From an uncultured bacterium (lineage in GTDB: Bacteria > Bacillota > Clostridia > Lachnospirales > Lachnospiraceae): a stretch of DNA of 64,000 nt. Shown here piece after piece: positions 17,336 through 25,899 of the stretch. Under the pieces are notes generated by a model. The model saw only the letters and a program-made list of their open reading frames with translations, was not told the DNA's origin and did not search any database. The DNA is taken from positions 31,424 through 95,423 of the forward strand of contig CAOKFN010000012.1 of the NCBI GenBank assembly GCA_948467735.1. Reading direction: 5' to 3'. Numbering within the stretch: position 1 is the first letter of the stretch; each line of letters starts with the position of its first letter. A program made the translations under genes and the position numbers.

Positions 17336-17440
17336 ATGGGATTTTCCCGGAATCCCGCTGTAGGTATTTATCCTATTGAATGGCAGAAATATTTGAATAT
17401 GTCCCGCAGAAAGAGACGGGACGGGGAGGTATCAGCATGA
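17336..17440 (+). CDS. Small upstream frame translationally coupled to manC
   Basis: The ATG at 17336 follows a strong AAGGAGG and encodes 34 residues, starting MGFSRNPAVGIYPIEW and ending with a basic stretch. Its TGA overlaps the manC ATG (GCATGA), a classical coupling geometry. I recognise no family. It may be a leader peptide that carries the control imposed by the leader RNA on to manC, or the remnant of a gene that once followed this leader. manC also has its own GGGGAGG. Confidence 0.55.
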   Translation: MGFSRNPAVGIYPIEWQKYLNMSRRKRRDGEVSA

Positions 17441-18762
17441 ACATTATTTTATTGTCGGGAGGGTCCGGAAAACGTCTGTGGCCGCTTTCCAACGACATCC
17501 GCTCCAAACAATTTATCAAGATATTCAAGAATCCCAGCGGCTCCTATGAATCCATGGTACAGAGAGTCTACCGCCAGATTAAAAGCATGGATAAAGAAGC
17601 CAATATCACCATTGCCACCAGCAAAGCTCAGGTTTCCACCATTCATAACCAGCTTGGGGAAGATGTGGGAATTTCCGTGGAGCCATGCCGCCGGGATACT
17701 TTTCCCGCCATTGCGCTGGCTTCGGCTTATCTGGCGGACATGAGGGGGATTCGTCCGGAAGAATCCGTGATTGTCTGTCCGGTGGACCCTTATGTGGAGG
17801 ATGCCTATTTTGAAGCGCTGAAGGCACTGAAAGGACAAGCCGAAAAAGGAGAGGCAAATCTTGTGCTGATGGGAATCGCGCCCACTTATCCCAGCGAAAA
17901 ATATGGATATATCCTTCCGGAAGACAATCATGCCGTCAGCGCCGTGACTGCCTTCAAAGAAAAACCGGATGCGGAAACCGCAAAAAAATACATTGCCCAA
18001 GGGGCTCTTTGGAACGGCGGCGTATTCGCCTACCGGCTGCAGTATCTGCTGGACAAGGCTCACGAACTGATTGACTTTACGGATTACGAGGATTTATATA
18101 CCAAATATGATACCCTGACCAAAATTTCTTTCGACTATGCCGTAGTGGAAAAGGAGCCTAAAATACAGGTAATGCGCTTTGCGGGTCAATGGAAGGATCT
18201 TGGCACTTGGAACACATTGACGGAGGCAATGGAAGAAAATATCATCGGCAAGGGCATTTTAAACGAGCAGTGTTCGGGAGTACACATCGTCAATGAGATG
18301 GATGTGCCGGTTCTGGCCATGGGTCTGCATGACGTGGTGATTTCTGCCAGTCCCGAGGGAATCCTTGTATCCGACAAGGAGCAGAGCTCCTATATCAAGC
18401 CCTATGTGGACGGCTTGGAACAGCAGATTATGTTCGCGGAAAAATCTTGGGGCAGTTTTCAGGTGCTGGATGTGGAACAGGAATCCTTGACCATTAAAGT
18501 CACGCTGAACGCCGGCCACAGCATGAATTACCACAGCCATCGAAACCGCGACGAAGTCTGGGTGGTAATCAGCGGAAGGGGCCAAACCGTGGTGGACGGA
18601 ATGAAGCAGAGCATTAAAACCGGCGACGTCATCACCATGAGCGCCGGATGCCGCCATACCGTAACGGCTGAAACCGAGTTAAAACTGATAGAGGTGCAGC
18701 TGGGTCTGGGGATTTCGGTACATGACAAGCAGAAATATGAATTGGAATATGAGTTAAAATAA
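17437..18762 (+). CDS. manC: Mannose-1-phosphate guanylyltransferase
   Basis: This cytoplasmic enzyme makes GDP-mannose from mannose-1-phosphate and GTP. The start at 17437 (GGGGAGG upstream) gives 441 residues beginning MNIILLSGGSGKRLWPLSN. That is the nucleotide-binding signature G-G-x-G-x-R-L-x-P-L, and the region around FKEKPD is typical of sugar-phosphate binding. The last 110 residues form a cupin (LNAGHSMNYHSHRNRDEVW, GDVITMSAGCRHTV), as in type II bifunctional enzymes. The first domain is certainly a guanylyltransferase. Isomerase activity of the cupin is uncertain, because a separate manA follows 63 bp downstream. Expression is probably governed by the leader RNA and the coupled small frame. 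Confidence 0.9.
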   Translation: MNIILLSGGSGKRLWPLSNDIRSKQFIKIFKNPSGSYESMVQRVYRQIKSMDKEANITIATSKAQVSTIHNQLGEDVGISVEPCRRDTFPAIALASAYLADMRGIRPEESVIVCPVDPYVEDAYFEALKALKGQAEKGEANLVLMGIAPTYPSEKYGYILPEDNHAVSAVTAFKEKPDAETAKKYIAQGALWNGGVFAYRLQYLLDKAHELIDFTDYEDLYTKYDTLTKISFDYAVVEKEPKIQVMRFAGQWKDLGTWNTLTEAMEENIIGKGILNEQCSGVHIVNEMDVPVLAMGLHDVVISASPEGILVSDKEQSSYIKPYVDGLEQQIMFAEKSWGSFQVLDVEQESLTIKVTLNAGHSMNYHSHRNRDEVWVVISGRGQTVVDGMKQSIKTGDVITMSAGCRHTVTAETELKLIEVQLGLGISVHDKQKYELEYELK

Positions 18763-18825
18763 AATAGGAAGCATAAAAATTTGTAAGAAATTTCAGAAAA
18801 CAAAAAAGAAAACGGAGCAATATCA

Positions 18826-19947
18826 ATGGGAAACAAGCCATTCCTGCTAAAGCCCTCCGGTAAGGATTATTTATGGGGCGGCAGTCGGTTAAATGATGAA
18901 TTTTCAAAAAATATCGAAATGCGTCCCTTAGCGGAGACTTGGGAATGCAGCACCCATCCCGACGGGCCGAGCCGGGTCTGCGGCGGAGAATTTGACGGAT
19001 TGACATTGACGGAAGTATTGAACGCCCATCCGTACTTTCTGGGAAGTCATGTGCTGGGAAATCATATGCCGGAAAGTCAGGCGCAGGGAAATCATATTCC
19101 CAACAGCTGCGCCTGCAAGGACAGTCCCACGGCGAATGTCGGCCGCCCTTTTGACGGTTCCTCGCGGGGCGATTTCGGTTATCCTTATCCCGCTGACGGT
19201 CCCCTGCCAATTCTTATCAAGTTTATCGACGCCAAAAAAGACTTATCAATACAGGTACATCCTTCGGATTCATATGCGAGAGTGCATGAAAACGGCCAGC
19301 GGGGCAAAACCGAAATGTGGTATGTTCTCGATGCCGCCAAAGACGCCAAGCTGGTATACGGATTAAAACACGACTGCGATGAAGCGTCCCTCCGCCGCGC
19401 CGTCAAGGATGGCACCATGGAAAAATATCTACAGAAAGTTCCCGTAAAAAAAGATGATTTGTTCTTTATTGAAGCCGGAACCATTCATGCAATCGGCGCC
19501 GGGACATTAATTGCGGAAATTCAGGAGAACAGCAATCTGACTTACAGACTCTATGATTATGAGCGGATTGACAAGAACGGCCGAAAGCGTGAGCTTCATT
19601 TGGATAAAGCGCTGGCCGTGGCGAATTTGAAGAGTTCCGCAGAGCCGAAACAGCCGTTAAGAGTATTAAAATACCGCCAAGGGGCGGCTTCCGAACTGCT
19701 CTGCCGCTGTAAATATTTTGAAGTATACCGAATGCTGGTCAATACGGAAAGACGTCAATCAGTATACTATCAATCAGACAGCCTAAGTTTTCGCGTCCTG
19801 CTGTGCATCGGCGGATGCGGCACGATCAGTTATGAAAGCATTCTGCAGGATTTAAAATTTTATAAAGGCGATTGTCTTTTTATACCTGCGGATTCCGTAA
19901 GATTTCGCATTCATGGCCAAGCACGTTTTCTTGATATCAGAGGATGA
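18826..19947 (+). CDS. manA: Mannose-6-phosphate isomerase, class I
   Basis: This 373-residue enzyme interconverts fructose-6-phosphate and mannose-6-phosphate, feeding manC-dependent GDP-mannose synthesis. The N-terminus LLKPSGKDYLWGGSRLNDEF and the zinc-site motifs LSIQVHPSD, KTEMWYVLDA and GTIHAIGAGTLIAEIQ are intact. Between the early helical part and the first zinc motif there are roughly 50 extra residues with an imperfect repeat (GNHMPESQAQ / GNHIPNSCA). They are absent from the usual enzyme of about 315 residues and are probably a surface loop grown by DNA repeat expansion. The gene follows manC on the same strand and ends in a GC-rich stem shared with the convergent yitT. Confidence 0.9.
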   Translation: MGNKPFLLKPSGKDYLWGGSRLNDEFSKNIEMRPLAETWECSTHPDGPSRVCGGEFDGLTLTEVLNAHPYFLGSHVLGNHMPESQAQGNHIPNSCACKDSPTANVGRPFDGSSRGDFGYPYPADGPLPILIKFIDAKKDLSIQVHPSDSYARVHENGQRGKTEMWYVLDAAKDAKLVYGLKHDCDEASLRRAVKDGTMEKYLQKVPVKKDDLFFIEAGTIHAIGAGTLIAEIQENSNLTYRLYDYERIDKNGRKRELHLDKALAVANLKSSAEPKQPLRVLKYRQGAASELLCRCKYFEVYRMLVNTERRQSVYYQSDSLSFRVLLCIGGCGTISYESILQDLKFYKGDCLFIPADSVRFRIHGQARFLDIRG

Positions 19948-19948
19948 G

Positions 19949-19975
19949 CGGGCGCCCTTCTTAGGCTCCCCCGCC
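19949..19975. terminator. GC-rich stem between convergent manA and yitT
   Basis: GCGGGCGCC followed by GGC..CCCGC forms a short GC-rich hairpin exactly between the two stop codons. No clear T-run follows, so termination strength is doubtful. Confidence 0.35.
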
Positions 19976-20851
19976 CTATAATTTCTTCAGGTAATTGCCG
20001 TCCACGCTGACCCCCTCGTTGATCACAATAAAAGCATTGGGGTCATGTTTGCGAATGATCGCTTTCAACCGGCTCACTTCATACTTGGACAGCGTAATGT
20101 ACAAAATATGGGATTGTTCATATGTGTATGCCCCTAAGGTTGACCACTTCGTAATTCCTCTGCCCAGCTCCTCGAATACCTCCTTCTCCAGCGCCGTGGT
20201 GTTTGTTTTGGTGATAATATTGGCCTCCACATTTATATTCTGGGTATGCACCTTATCCATTGCCACCGCGTATACGGCAGCGTATATAACGGAATATACC
20301 ACAATTTCCACATCGAATAAAAAGAGGCAGATTCCATACAGCGCCAGATTCACCAGCAGATTTACTTTGCCGACGCTGAAATCCCTTTTCCATCTGGTCA
20401 GAATAACTCCTACCACATCCATCCCGCCGCTGGAAGCCCCCATCCGGAGACCAATGCCGATTCCCGTGCCCGTTATGATGCCGCCCACCACGCAGGAAGC
20501 CATGGCGTCCTCCACAATCACTCTCGTGGGAATCACAGATAAAAATATTGTCATGGCCGTTACCGTTGCAAGGGTCTTTCCAAAGAATTTTCGTCCGATG
20601 CGGGTAAAGGCAATGAAAAATATGGGAATATTAATTACATAATAAATGACGCCCGCAATGTCAAAGCCCTGAAAATCCAATTGAAAAAAATCTGCCAGCA
20701 CCGTCCTGATTACTTGGCAGAGTCCCATGACGCCGCCCGTATATAAACCGGCGGGCACTACGAATAGATTAATTCCCGCCGCATATAAAAATGCGCCGAA
20801 AATACTAATCAGCGTTCTCTTGCCTTCATAAATAATAATTTCTTTATTCAT
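19976..20851 (-). CDS. YitT family membrane protein
   Basis: This 291-residue protein has five to six membrane segments in the first 200 residues (for example SIFGAFLYAAGINLFVVPAG and YYVINIPIFFIAFTRIG), followed by a soluble C-terminal DUF2179 domain (about residues 210-291). This is the standard YitT layout. The glycine-rich GLYTGGVMGLCQ and MGASSGGMDVVG stretches are characteristic. YitT proteins are widespread in Firmicutes, and their transported substrate is not established. The gene is convergent with manA and transcribed alone. The ribosome site is weak, which makes the exact start less certain. Confidence 0.85.
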   Translation of the reverse strand: MNKEIIIYEGKRTLISIFGAFLYAAGINLFVVPAGLYTGGVMGLCQVIRTVLADFFQLDFQGFDIAGVIYYVINIPIFFIAFTRIGRKFFGKTLATVTAMTIFLSVIPTRVIVEDAMASCVVGGIITGTGIGIGLRMGASSGGMDVVGVILTRWKRDFSVGKVNLLVNLALYGICLFLFDVEIVVYSVIYAAVYAVAMDKVHTQNINVEANIITKTNTTALEKEVFEELGRGITKWSTLGAYTYEQSHILYITLSKYEVSRLKAIIRKHDPNAFIVINEGVSVDGNYLKKL

Positions 20852-21035
20852 TTCATCTTAACTCCCATACGGCAATTCAGTTTTTGAGCAGCTTCCCGCC
20901 AGTATGTATATTTCGTAAAATCACCTGCCAATATTATCATACTCCGCCAGTGATACTTCTGCATCCTTTTCCGCGCGCGGGCTCCGCCTGCAAAACCGAA
21001 AGAACGCCGCACTTGCGTTCTTCCCGGAATGACTT

Positions 21036-21076
21036 AGATTTTCTAAGGCTGGGTACTTTCCAGCCTTAGAAAATCT
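21036..21076. terminator. 17-bp perfect stem-loop downstream of the thioredoxin gene
   Basis: AGATTTTCTAAGGCTGG (21036-21052) pairs exactly with CCAGCCTTAGAAAATCT (21060-21076) around a 7-base loop. Outer arms CGGAATGA and TCATTCCG extend it across a 3-base bulge. No T-run follows on either strand, so it may act as a terminator or as an RNA end-protecting stem. Confidence 0.5.
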
Positions 21077-21087
21077 TCATTCCGTTC

Positions 21088-21405
21088 TCACAGTATGGCG
21101 TCCGCCTTTTTCTGCAGTTCCTCTTTTTCCATTGCCCCTATATAAACCGCTTCCGGTTTTCCGTTCTTGAAAAACATAAACGTGGGAATGCTGGAAATAC
21201 GATAGGCCGCCGCCAGCTGCATATTTTCATCCGTATTGCATTTTCCAACCTTCAATTTACCCTCATATTCCTCCGCAAGCTTTTCCACGATCGGCATCAT
21301 AGCTCTGCAGGGCATACACCGGTCCGAATAAAAATCCACCATTACGGGCATTGACGCCTGAAGCACTTCCTTCTCAAAATTATCCGCAGTAAACTTATAT
21401 TCCAT
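21088..21405 (-). CDS. Thioredoxin
   Basis: This 105-residue thioredoxin-fold protein reduces protein disulfides. The active site is Cys30-Met-Pro-Cys33 in DFYSDRCMPCRAM, with Met replacing the usual Gly of CGPC. The cis-proline region ISSIPTFMFFKNG is intact. The changed dipeptide should shift the redox potential, and CMPC is a known natural variant in Clostridia. The ribosome site GAGGAGG is strong. The gene lies 38 bp downstream of trmB on the same strand and may be co-transcribed with it. Confidence 0.9.
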   Translation of the reverse strand: MEYKFTADNFEKEVLQASMPVMVDFYSDRCMPCRAMMPIVEKLAEEYEGKLKVGKCNTDENMQLAAAYRISSIPTFMFFKNGKPEAVYIGAMEKEELQKKADAIL

Positions 21406-21443
21406 TTTTTACCTCCTCTTCCCTCATGGGCTGCATTTCGTTT

Positions 21444-22088
21444 TTACCGATAAACAACATATTTGTAAATAGGATTCCCCATGGCGGAAAACTTCTCCTC
21501 ATATTCCGTCATGACATTGCCCTGCATCAAAAGTTTGTCGCCGTGCAGGTCATAGGTAACTACTTCCGGCTGCCAGCCGGCAGGGACAAGCTCGCTGATT
21601 GCAAAATCAAACAGCTCTCGATTATCCGTCTTAAATTCCAGCCTGCCGTCCCGCTTCAAAATCACGTCATAGCGGGCAAGGAATTCTTTGGAAGGCAGTC
21701 TGCGCTTTGCATGTCTGTCTTTGGGCCAAGGATCGGAAAAATTCAGATAAATCCTGTCCACTTCCCCAGCGGCAAAGACCTTCGTGATATCCTCCGCGTC
21801 CATTCTCAGAAATTTCAGGTTGGGAAGGTCTTCCTCTTCCATTTTCTGAACGGCCCTCAGCAGCACGCTGGAATATTTCTCAATACCAATGTAATTGATA
21901 TCGGGGTGTTCCTTAGCCATAGTATGTATAAATCTGCCCTTTCCCATACCGATTTCAACATAAATAGGCTGTCCGTTCCCGAAAATTTCTTTCCATGTTC
22001 CAAGACACCGGGACTGCATCGCTTCCTGTACCACATAAGGACTTTCCGCAATCACCTCGCGAGCCCCTCTGATATTTCGCAATCTCAT
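21444..22088 (-). CDS. trmB: tRNA (guanine-N7-)-methyltransferase
   Basis: This 214-residue enzyme methylates G46 in the tRNA variable loop using S-adenosylmethionine. Family hallmarks are visible: MRLRNIRGAREVI at the N-terminus, the cofactor loop VEIGMGKGRFI, LNFSDPWPKDRHAKRRLPS (the DPWPK catalytic region) and FKTDNRELFDFA. Length is normal for bacterial TrmB. The ribosome site GGGAGG precedes the ATG. Thioredoxin follows on the same strand. Confidence 0.95.
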   Translation of the reverse strand: MRLRNIRGAREVIAESPYVVQEAMQSRCLGTWKEIFGNGQPIYVEIGMGKGRFIHTMAKEHPDINYIGIEKYSSVLLRAVQKMEEEDLPNLKFLRMDAEDITKVFAAGEVDRIYLNFSDPWPKDRHAKRRLPSKEFLARYDVILKRDGRLEFKTDNRELFDFAISELVPAGWQPEVVTYDLHGDKLLMQGNVMTEYEEKFSAMGNPIYKYVVYR

Positions 22089-22403
22089 ATTTATGCCTCC
22101 CTGCGCGCTGCCTGTGAGGGTATCACCCTCTTTTTGAGCGTATCGTCAATATATTTATGGCAGTCAAAGCCCCCGCAGGAATCGAATATTATTCTCGGAT
22201 TATATTGTACGAAAGCTTTCCTTGAAACTTACCCTGTGCCGCCATAGGTTGAACAAATATCCCTCTCTAAATGTACTGTATCTTTTCCCTCTTGTCAATC
22301 CATGAATCCTTCTGAAATCATATAATTTTTGAAATATAGTAGTTTTTTTTTTTGACAAAATAGTATATAATAAGACCAAGAAACTATTTTGCGAGGTTTT
22401 TCT
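22089..22403. other. Divergent intergenic region, trmB / dacF-like gene
   Basis: No gene seen. It is AT-rich towards the plus-strand gene, with a run of 11 T's (22343-22353), a TTGACA (22352-22357) and a TATAAT (22366-22371). The last two are only 8 bases apart, so they do not form a normal promoter pair. TATAAT alone may be the -10. Confidence 0.4.
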
Positions 22404-23858
22404 ATGTCGAATTCCAAATATCATTTTTTCCATAAATTTATGAATAAATGCTCTCATATCCTGATGGCGGCAGCCTGTGCGGGTTGTCTGTTTTTAGACT
22501 CATCCATCAGCGCTTCCGCCATAACTGCCGAACAGGAAGCGCGGCTGGAAGTCCAGCGCGGCATGGAAATTCAGTCCAATCAGGTGTCCGGCTGGCCAAC
22601 GGGGCCCGTGGTAGGCGCCGAATCCGCTATTTTAATGGAAGCGGAAACCGGAACCATACTTTACGCCAAAAACATACATCAGCCGGAATATCCCGCCAGT
22701 ACGACGAAAATCCTCACGGCCCTGCTGGCCTCCGAATTGTGTGAGATGGACGAAACCGTTGCCTTTTCCCGAAAGGCTGTATTTGACACCCCCAGAGACA
22801 GCAGTCATATTGCCATGGATGTGGGACAGGAACTTACCATGGAGCAAAGCCTGAACGCCGTCCTGATTCGTTCTGCCAACGAGGTTGCTTTTGCTATAGC
22901 GGAACATATCACCGGCACCACGAACTGGGAAGATTTTGCAGATATGATGAACGCCAGAGCCAAGGAGCTGGGCTGTCTGAACACTCATTTTGTGAATCCC
23001 AACGGTCTGCCGGACGAAAACCATTACACCACCGCTTATGACCTTGCCATGATAGGAAGGGCATTCTTTGCCAATGAAATGCTTTGTAAAATCACCCTAA
23101 TCCGCCGGCTGGAGATTCCTGCTTCCGACAAACTGCCCCTGCAGAAGCTGGAACTCAACCAAATGAAAATCATCCCCGGCGGGGAATATGCCTACAAATA
23201 TCTTGTGGGCTGCAAAACCGGTTACACGCAGGACGCACGCAGCTGTCTGGTATCCTGTGCGGAGAAAAACGGCATGAAGTTAATCTGTGTGGTCATGCGG
23301 GACGAAAATCCCTATCAGTATGAAGACACCATTTCCCTATTTGAATATGGTTTTGCGAATTTTGAGAGCGTAAAAGCAGCACAGATGGAGACAAAGTACA
23401 ATATCAACAATACCAGCCTGTTTTACAGCGGGAATGATATTTTTGGCAGTTCCCGTCCCCTTTTGGCATTAAATGAGAACGATTTTATTATTCTGCCCAA
23501 AACAATCTCTTTTGCGGAAACGGAATCAAATATCTCTTACGAAACCACCAGCGACAATCAGGCGGCTGTCATCTTCTATTCCTATCAAGATATGCCGCTT
23601 GGTTCCGTGAGGGTAAATTTTGTCGTAGATAATGAAGAAAGTTTTATTTTCAATACACAGCCGGAGGTTGAAGAGCCAATAGAAACGGATGCGGAGAAGC
23701 CTGTGATTTATGTCAATAAAATCTGGATGGGCGGTCTCCTTGCAGCGGCGGCGGCCATAGTCCTGATTCGGATTGTCATCTATTTCATACAAAAAAATTA
23801 CGCCTTCCCCGGCAGAGACGGCAGGCGGAGAAGGCGGCGGAATCATTGGCGGCGTTAA
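22404..23858 (+). CDS. D-alanyl-D-alanine carboxypeptidase (DacF/PBP5-like)
   Basis: This low-molecular-weight penicillin-binding protein trims the terminal D-Ala of peptidoglycan stem peptides outside the membrane. The start at 22404 (GAGG seven bases upstream) gives 484 residues. An N-terminal export signal precedes the catalytic triad of motifs: Ser99-Thr-Thr-Lys102 in PASTTKILTALL, SAN in RSANEVAFAIAEH and KTG in GCKTGYTQDARSCL. Residues from about 290 to 400 form the beta-rich PBP5 C-terminal region. The C-terminus has a membrane helix (GGLLAAAAAIVLIRIVIYFI) and a very basic tail, so it is anchored by a true transmembrane segment, not an amphipathic helix. It is transcribed alone. Confidence 0.9.
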   Translation: MSNSKYHFFHKFMNKCSHILMAAACAGCLFLDSSISASAITAEQEARLEVQRGMEIQSNQVSGWPTGPVVGAESAILMEAETGTILYAKNIHQPEYPASTTKILTALLASELCEMDETVAFSRKAVFDTPRDSSHIAMDVGQELTMEQSLNAVLIRSANEVAFAIAEHITGTTNWEDFADMMNARAKELGCLNTHFVNPNGLPDENHYTTAYDLAMIGRAFFANEMLCKITLIRRLEIPASDKLPLQKLELNQMKIIPGGEYAYKYLVGCKTGYTQDARSCLVSCAEKNGMKLICVVMRDENPYQYEDTISLFEYGFANFESVKAAQMETKYNINNTSLFYSGNDIFGSSRPLLALNENDFIILPKTISFAETESNISYETTSDNQAAVIFYSYQDMPLGSVRVNFVVDNEESFIFNTQPEVEEPIETDAEKPVIYVNKIWMGGLLAAAAAIVLIRIVIYFIQKNYAFPGRDGRRRRRRNHWRR

Positions 23859-23968
23859 ATTTTATATGACCTAGGAAGCAAATCGTGCCGCCCACGGCTT
23901 CCATTGCAGCAGGGCAGGTATCAGAACGCATCCGAAAATGTAACTGAGGAACATCTTTTCAGGCCGTA

Positions 23969-24931
23969 CTAAGCTTCTTCCGGCAGGTCCCTGCGTCTGC
24001 GCAGTTCTTTGACATGCTGGCTGCGTTCTTTGAGAAGTTCCGCCTCTTCCTGTGAAATCAGCTTTGTGGTTTTGACAATATATGTTTTTCCGTCTTCCGA
24101 TTTACGAATCCGGATTTTTCCTTTCAGATAACCGTGTTTATCACAGTATGCAAGGCAATAATAGTGCCTGCCATTGGGCGTAAACCACCTGATTTTCTTC
24201 CTGAGGTTCCGATGGCAGAGGTAGCATTTGCTGGATACTACCTCCCTATCCGTAAACGCCTCCGTTTTATCGGCAAATTCTCTGGAAATATATTTCATAT
24301 ACGTATCAAATTGAACCTTAATCTCTGATTTCCTGTCCTTCGGCGGATGAAATACATCAAAGGATACCTTTTTCAATACCTCCGGTTTTTTCATGATAAT
24401 TACGATTAAAATTTTTGCAGTATAATAAGCGTCGCTGAAAGCTCTGTGAAAAGGAATGTCTTTCTCCATTTCCAGAAATTCCACCGCATGCTCCAGCGAT
24501 ATTCTTGATTTTCCATCTTGAAATGCAATGCTGAACAGTTTCTGTACATCCAAATAGACCAGCGGCCCTTTTGACAGAGGTTCCATTTGATAATATTTCA
24601 TATTTCTTTGAAGCTCTATCAAATCCATTGCGCCCCAAGTGCAGAACAAATATTCTTCTCTTCCGCACCATCGGAAGAACTCCTCCGCCACTTGAAGAAA
24701 AGGTCTGCCGCGTTCCAGCTCATGCATCTGTAGATGAATCAGCCTGCTTGTAATCTGATTCATCTCATGATACACCGCGGGCCTTATCAGTTCGTTAAAT
24801 TCGCCTGTCATAAGCCCTTCACTGTCCAGCCGGATGGCGCCGATTTCAATAATTTCAAAATGGAGGCCAGATACCTCTTCCTCTACACTGCTGCTTTGAT
24901 TCCATTCCAAATCGAATACAATATAATTCAT
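23969..24931 (-). CDS. DEDDh 3'-5' exonuclease family protein
   Basis: This 320-residue protein carries an RNase T / DnaQ-type exonuclease domain in about residues 1-185. The metal-binding acidic residues are in DLEWN near the N-terminus and in the central TWGAMDLIELQRN, and the H-x4-D motif is in FHRAFSDAYYTAKIL. The C-terminal 130 residues include a CYLCHRN and a later C..YCLAYC pattern that may bind zinc. Such proteins are common in Clostridia as 3'-5' exonucleases of unknown substrate. The ribosome site is AAAGGA. Nearby genes do not suggest a pathway. Confidence 0.8.
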   Translation of the reverse strand: MNYIVFDLEWNQSSSVEEEVSGLHFEIIEIGAIRLDSEGLMTGEFNELIRPAVYHEMNQITSRLIHLQMHELERGRPFLQVAEEFFRWCGREEYLFCTWGAMDLIELQRNMKYYQMEPLSKGPLVYLDVQKLFSIAFQDGKSRISLEHAVEFLEMEKDIPFHRAFSDAYYTAKILIVIIMKKPEVLKKVSFDVFHPPKDRKSEIKVQFDTYMKYISREFADKTEAFTDREVVSSKCYLCHRNLRKKIRWFTPNGRHYYCLAYCDKHGYLKGKIRIRKSEDGKTYIVKTTKLISQEEAELLKERSQHVKELRRRRDLPEEA

Positions 24932-25027
24932 AAAAGTCCTTTCAACTGCCGAATCCCTCCCGCGACGCGCCGTGAGGGATGAAAAATCATATCTCTCATC
25001 AGCCTTTGCTTCTTAGGCAAAAGCGTT

Positions 25028-25864
25028 TCAGAACTTATCTTTCACATACCTATGTTCAATCCAAGTATGTACCAGCGATATCCAAGAAGTGCATTCCTCC
25101 TGCATTGCGCCGCCGCCCTTACTGGCGGTCAGTCTGTTCGCAAGGGAAAGTCCGTGTCCGCCGCAGGGGTACATATGAAATTCGACAGGAATTCCTGCCC
25201 TGCGCATCGCGCTTACAAATAACAGGGAGTTTTCAACCGGCACTGACTGATCCGTAAAGGTATGCCAAATAAACGCGGGGGGCGTCTGGCTGCCGACCTG
25301 AAGCTCCAGCGACATTTTCTCCGAAAGCTCTTCTTCCCGCTCGCCTAACAGCTTTTGAAAAGACCCTCTATGGGCGAACTCTCCCGAGGTAATCACCGGA
25401 TAGCAGAGTATCATGCCGTCGGGCCGCAGCTGTCTGCGCTCGTCCGCCTCCAGCCCCGCCGCTTCCGCCAAAAAGCCTTCCTCCCAAAACACTCCAAGGG
25501 AGGCCGCCAGATGACCGCCTGCCGAGCATCCCAGCACGATAATCTGTTCCGGATTTACATGCCATTTCTCCGCGTTCCGGCGAATGAGGACCATGCTCTT
25601 GGCCAATTCCGTAAGGGCCGTGGGATACACTGCGGGCCAGCAGGAATATTTCAACACCGCCGCATGATAACCCATGGCAAGAAACTGCATTGCAAGAGCT
25701 TCCCCTTCTCTGTTGGAGGTATGATTGTATCCGCCCCCCGGGCATACCAATATCATGGGCCTGTCCGCCACTGCGACATCATCATAAGTATCCTGAATAT
25801 AAGTAATCAATCTGGATTCGGGCAGAGAGCCCTCCGCCTGAATCGGAAACGTTAAATTTAACAT
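25028..25864 (-). CDS. Alpha/beta hydrolase (BD-FAE-like esterase)
   Basis: Starting at 25864 behind AGAAGGAGAG gives 278 residues. The alpha/beta-hydrolase triad is visible: nucleophile Ser in LGCSAGGHLAAS, acid in FTDQSVPVENSL and His in GGHGLSLA. The oxyanion-hole motif is CPGGGYNHTS, the HGGG-like variant of the BD-FAE/acetyl-xylan-esterase group. There is no signal peptide, so it acts in the cytoplasm, probably deacylating small or oligosaccharide esters. It is 35 bp downstream of proS on the same strand, so co-transcription is likely. The substrate is not deducible. Confidence 0.85.
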   Translation of the reverse strand: MLNLTFPIQAEGSLPESRLITYIQDTYDDVAVADRPMILVCPGGGYNHTSNREGEALAMQFLAMGYHAAVLKYSCWPAVYPTALTELAKSMVLIRRNAEKWHVNPEQIIVLGCSAGGHLAASLGVFWEEGFLAEAAGLEADERRQLRPDGMILCYPVITSGEFAHRGSFQKLLGEREEELSEKMSLELQVGSQTPPAFIWHTFTDQSVPVENSLLFVSAMRRAGIPVEFHMYPCGGHGLSLANRLTASKGGGAMQEECTSWISLVHTWIEHRYVKDKF

Positions 25865-25899
25865 AATTCTCTCCTTCTGCAAAACGGCGGCGCTTCGCC

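Noticed and set aside
22352..22371. TTGACA and TATAAT before the carboxypeptidase gene as a promoter pair
   Set aside because: They are only 8 bases apart. A normal spacing is about 17, so they cannot be used together.
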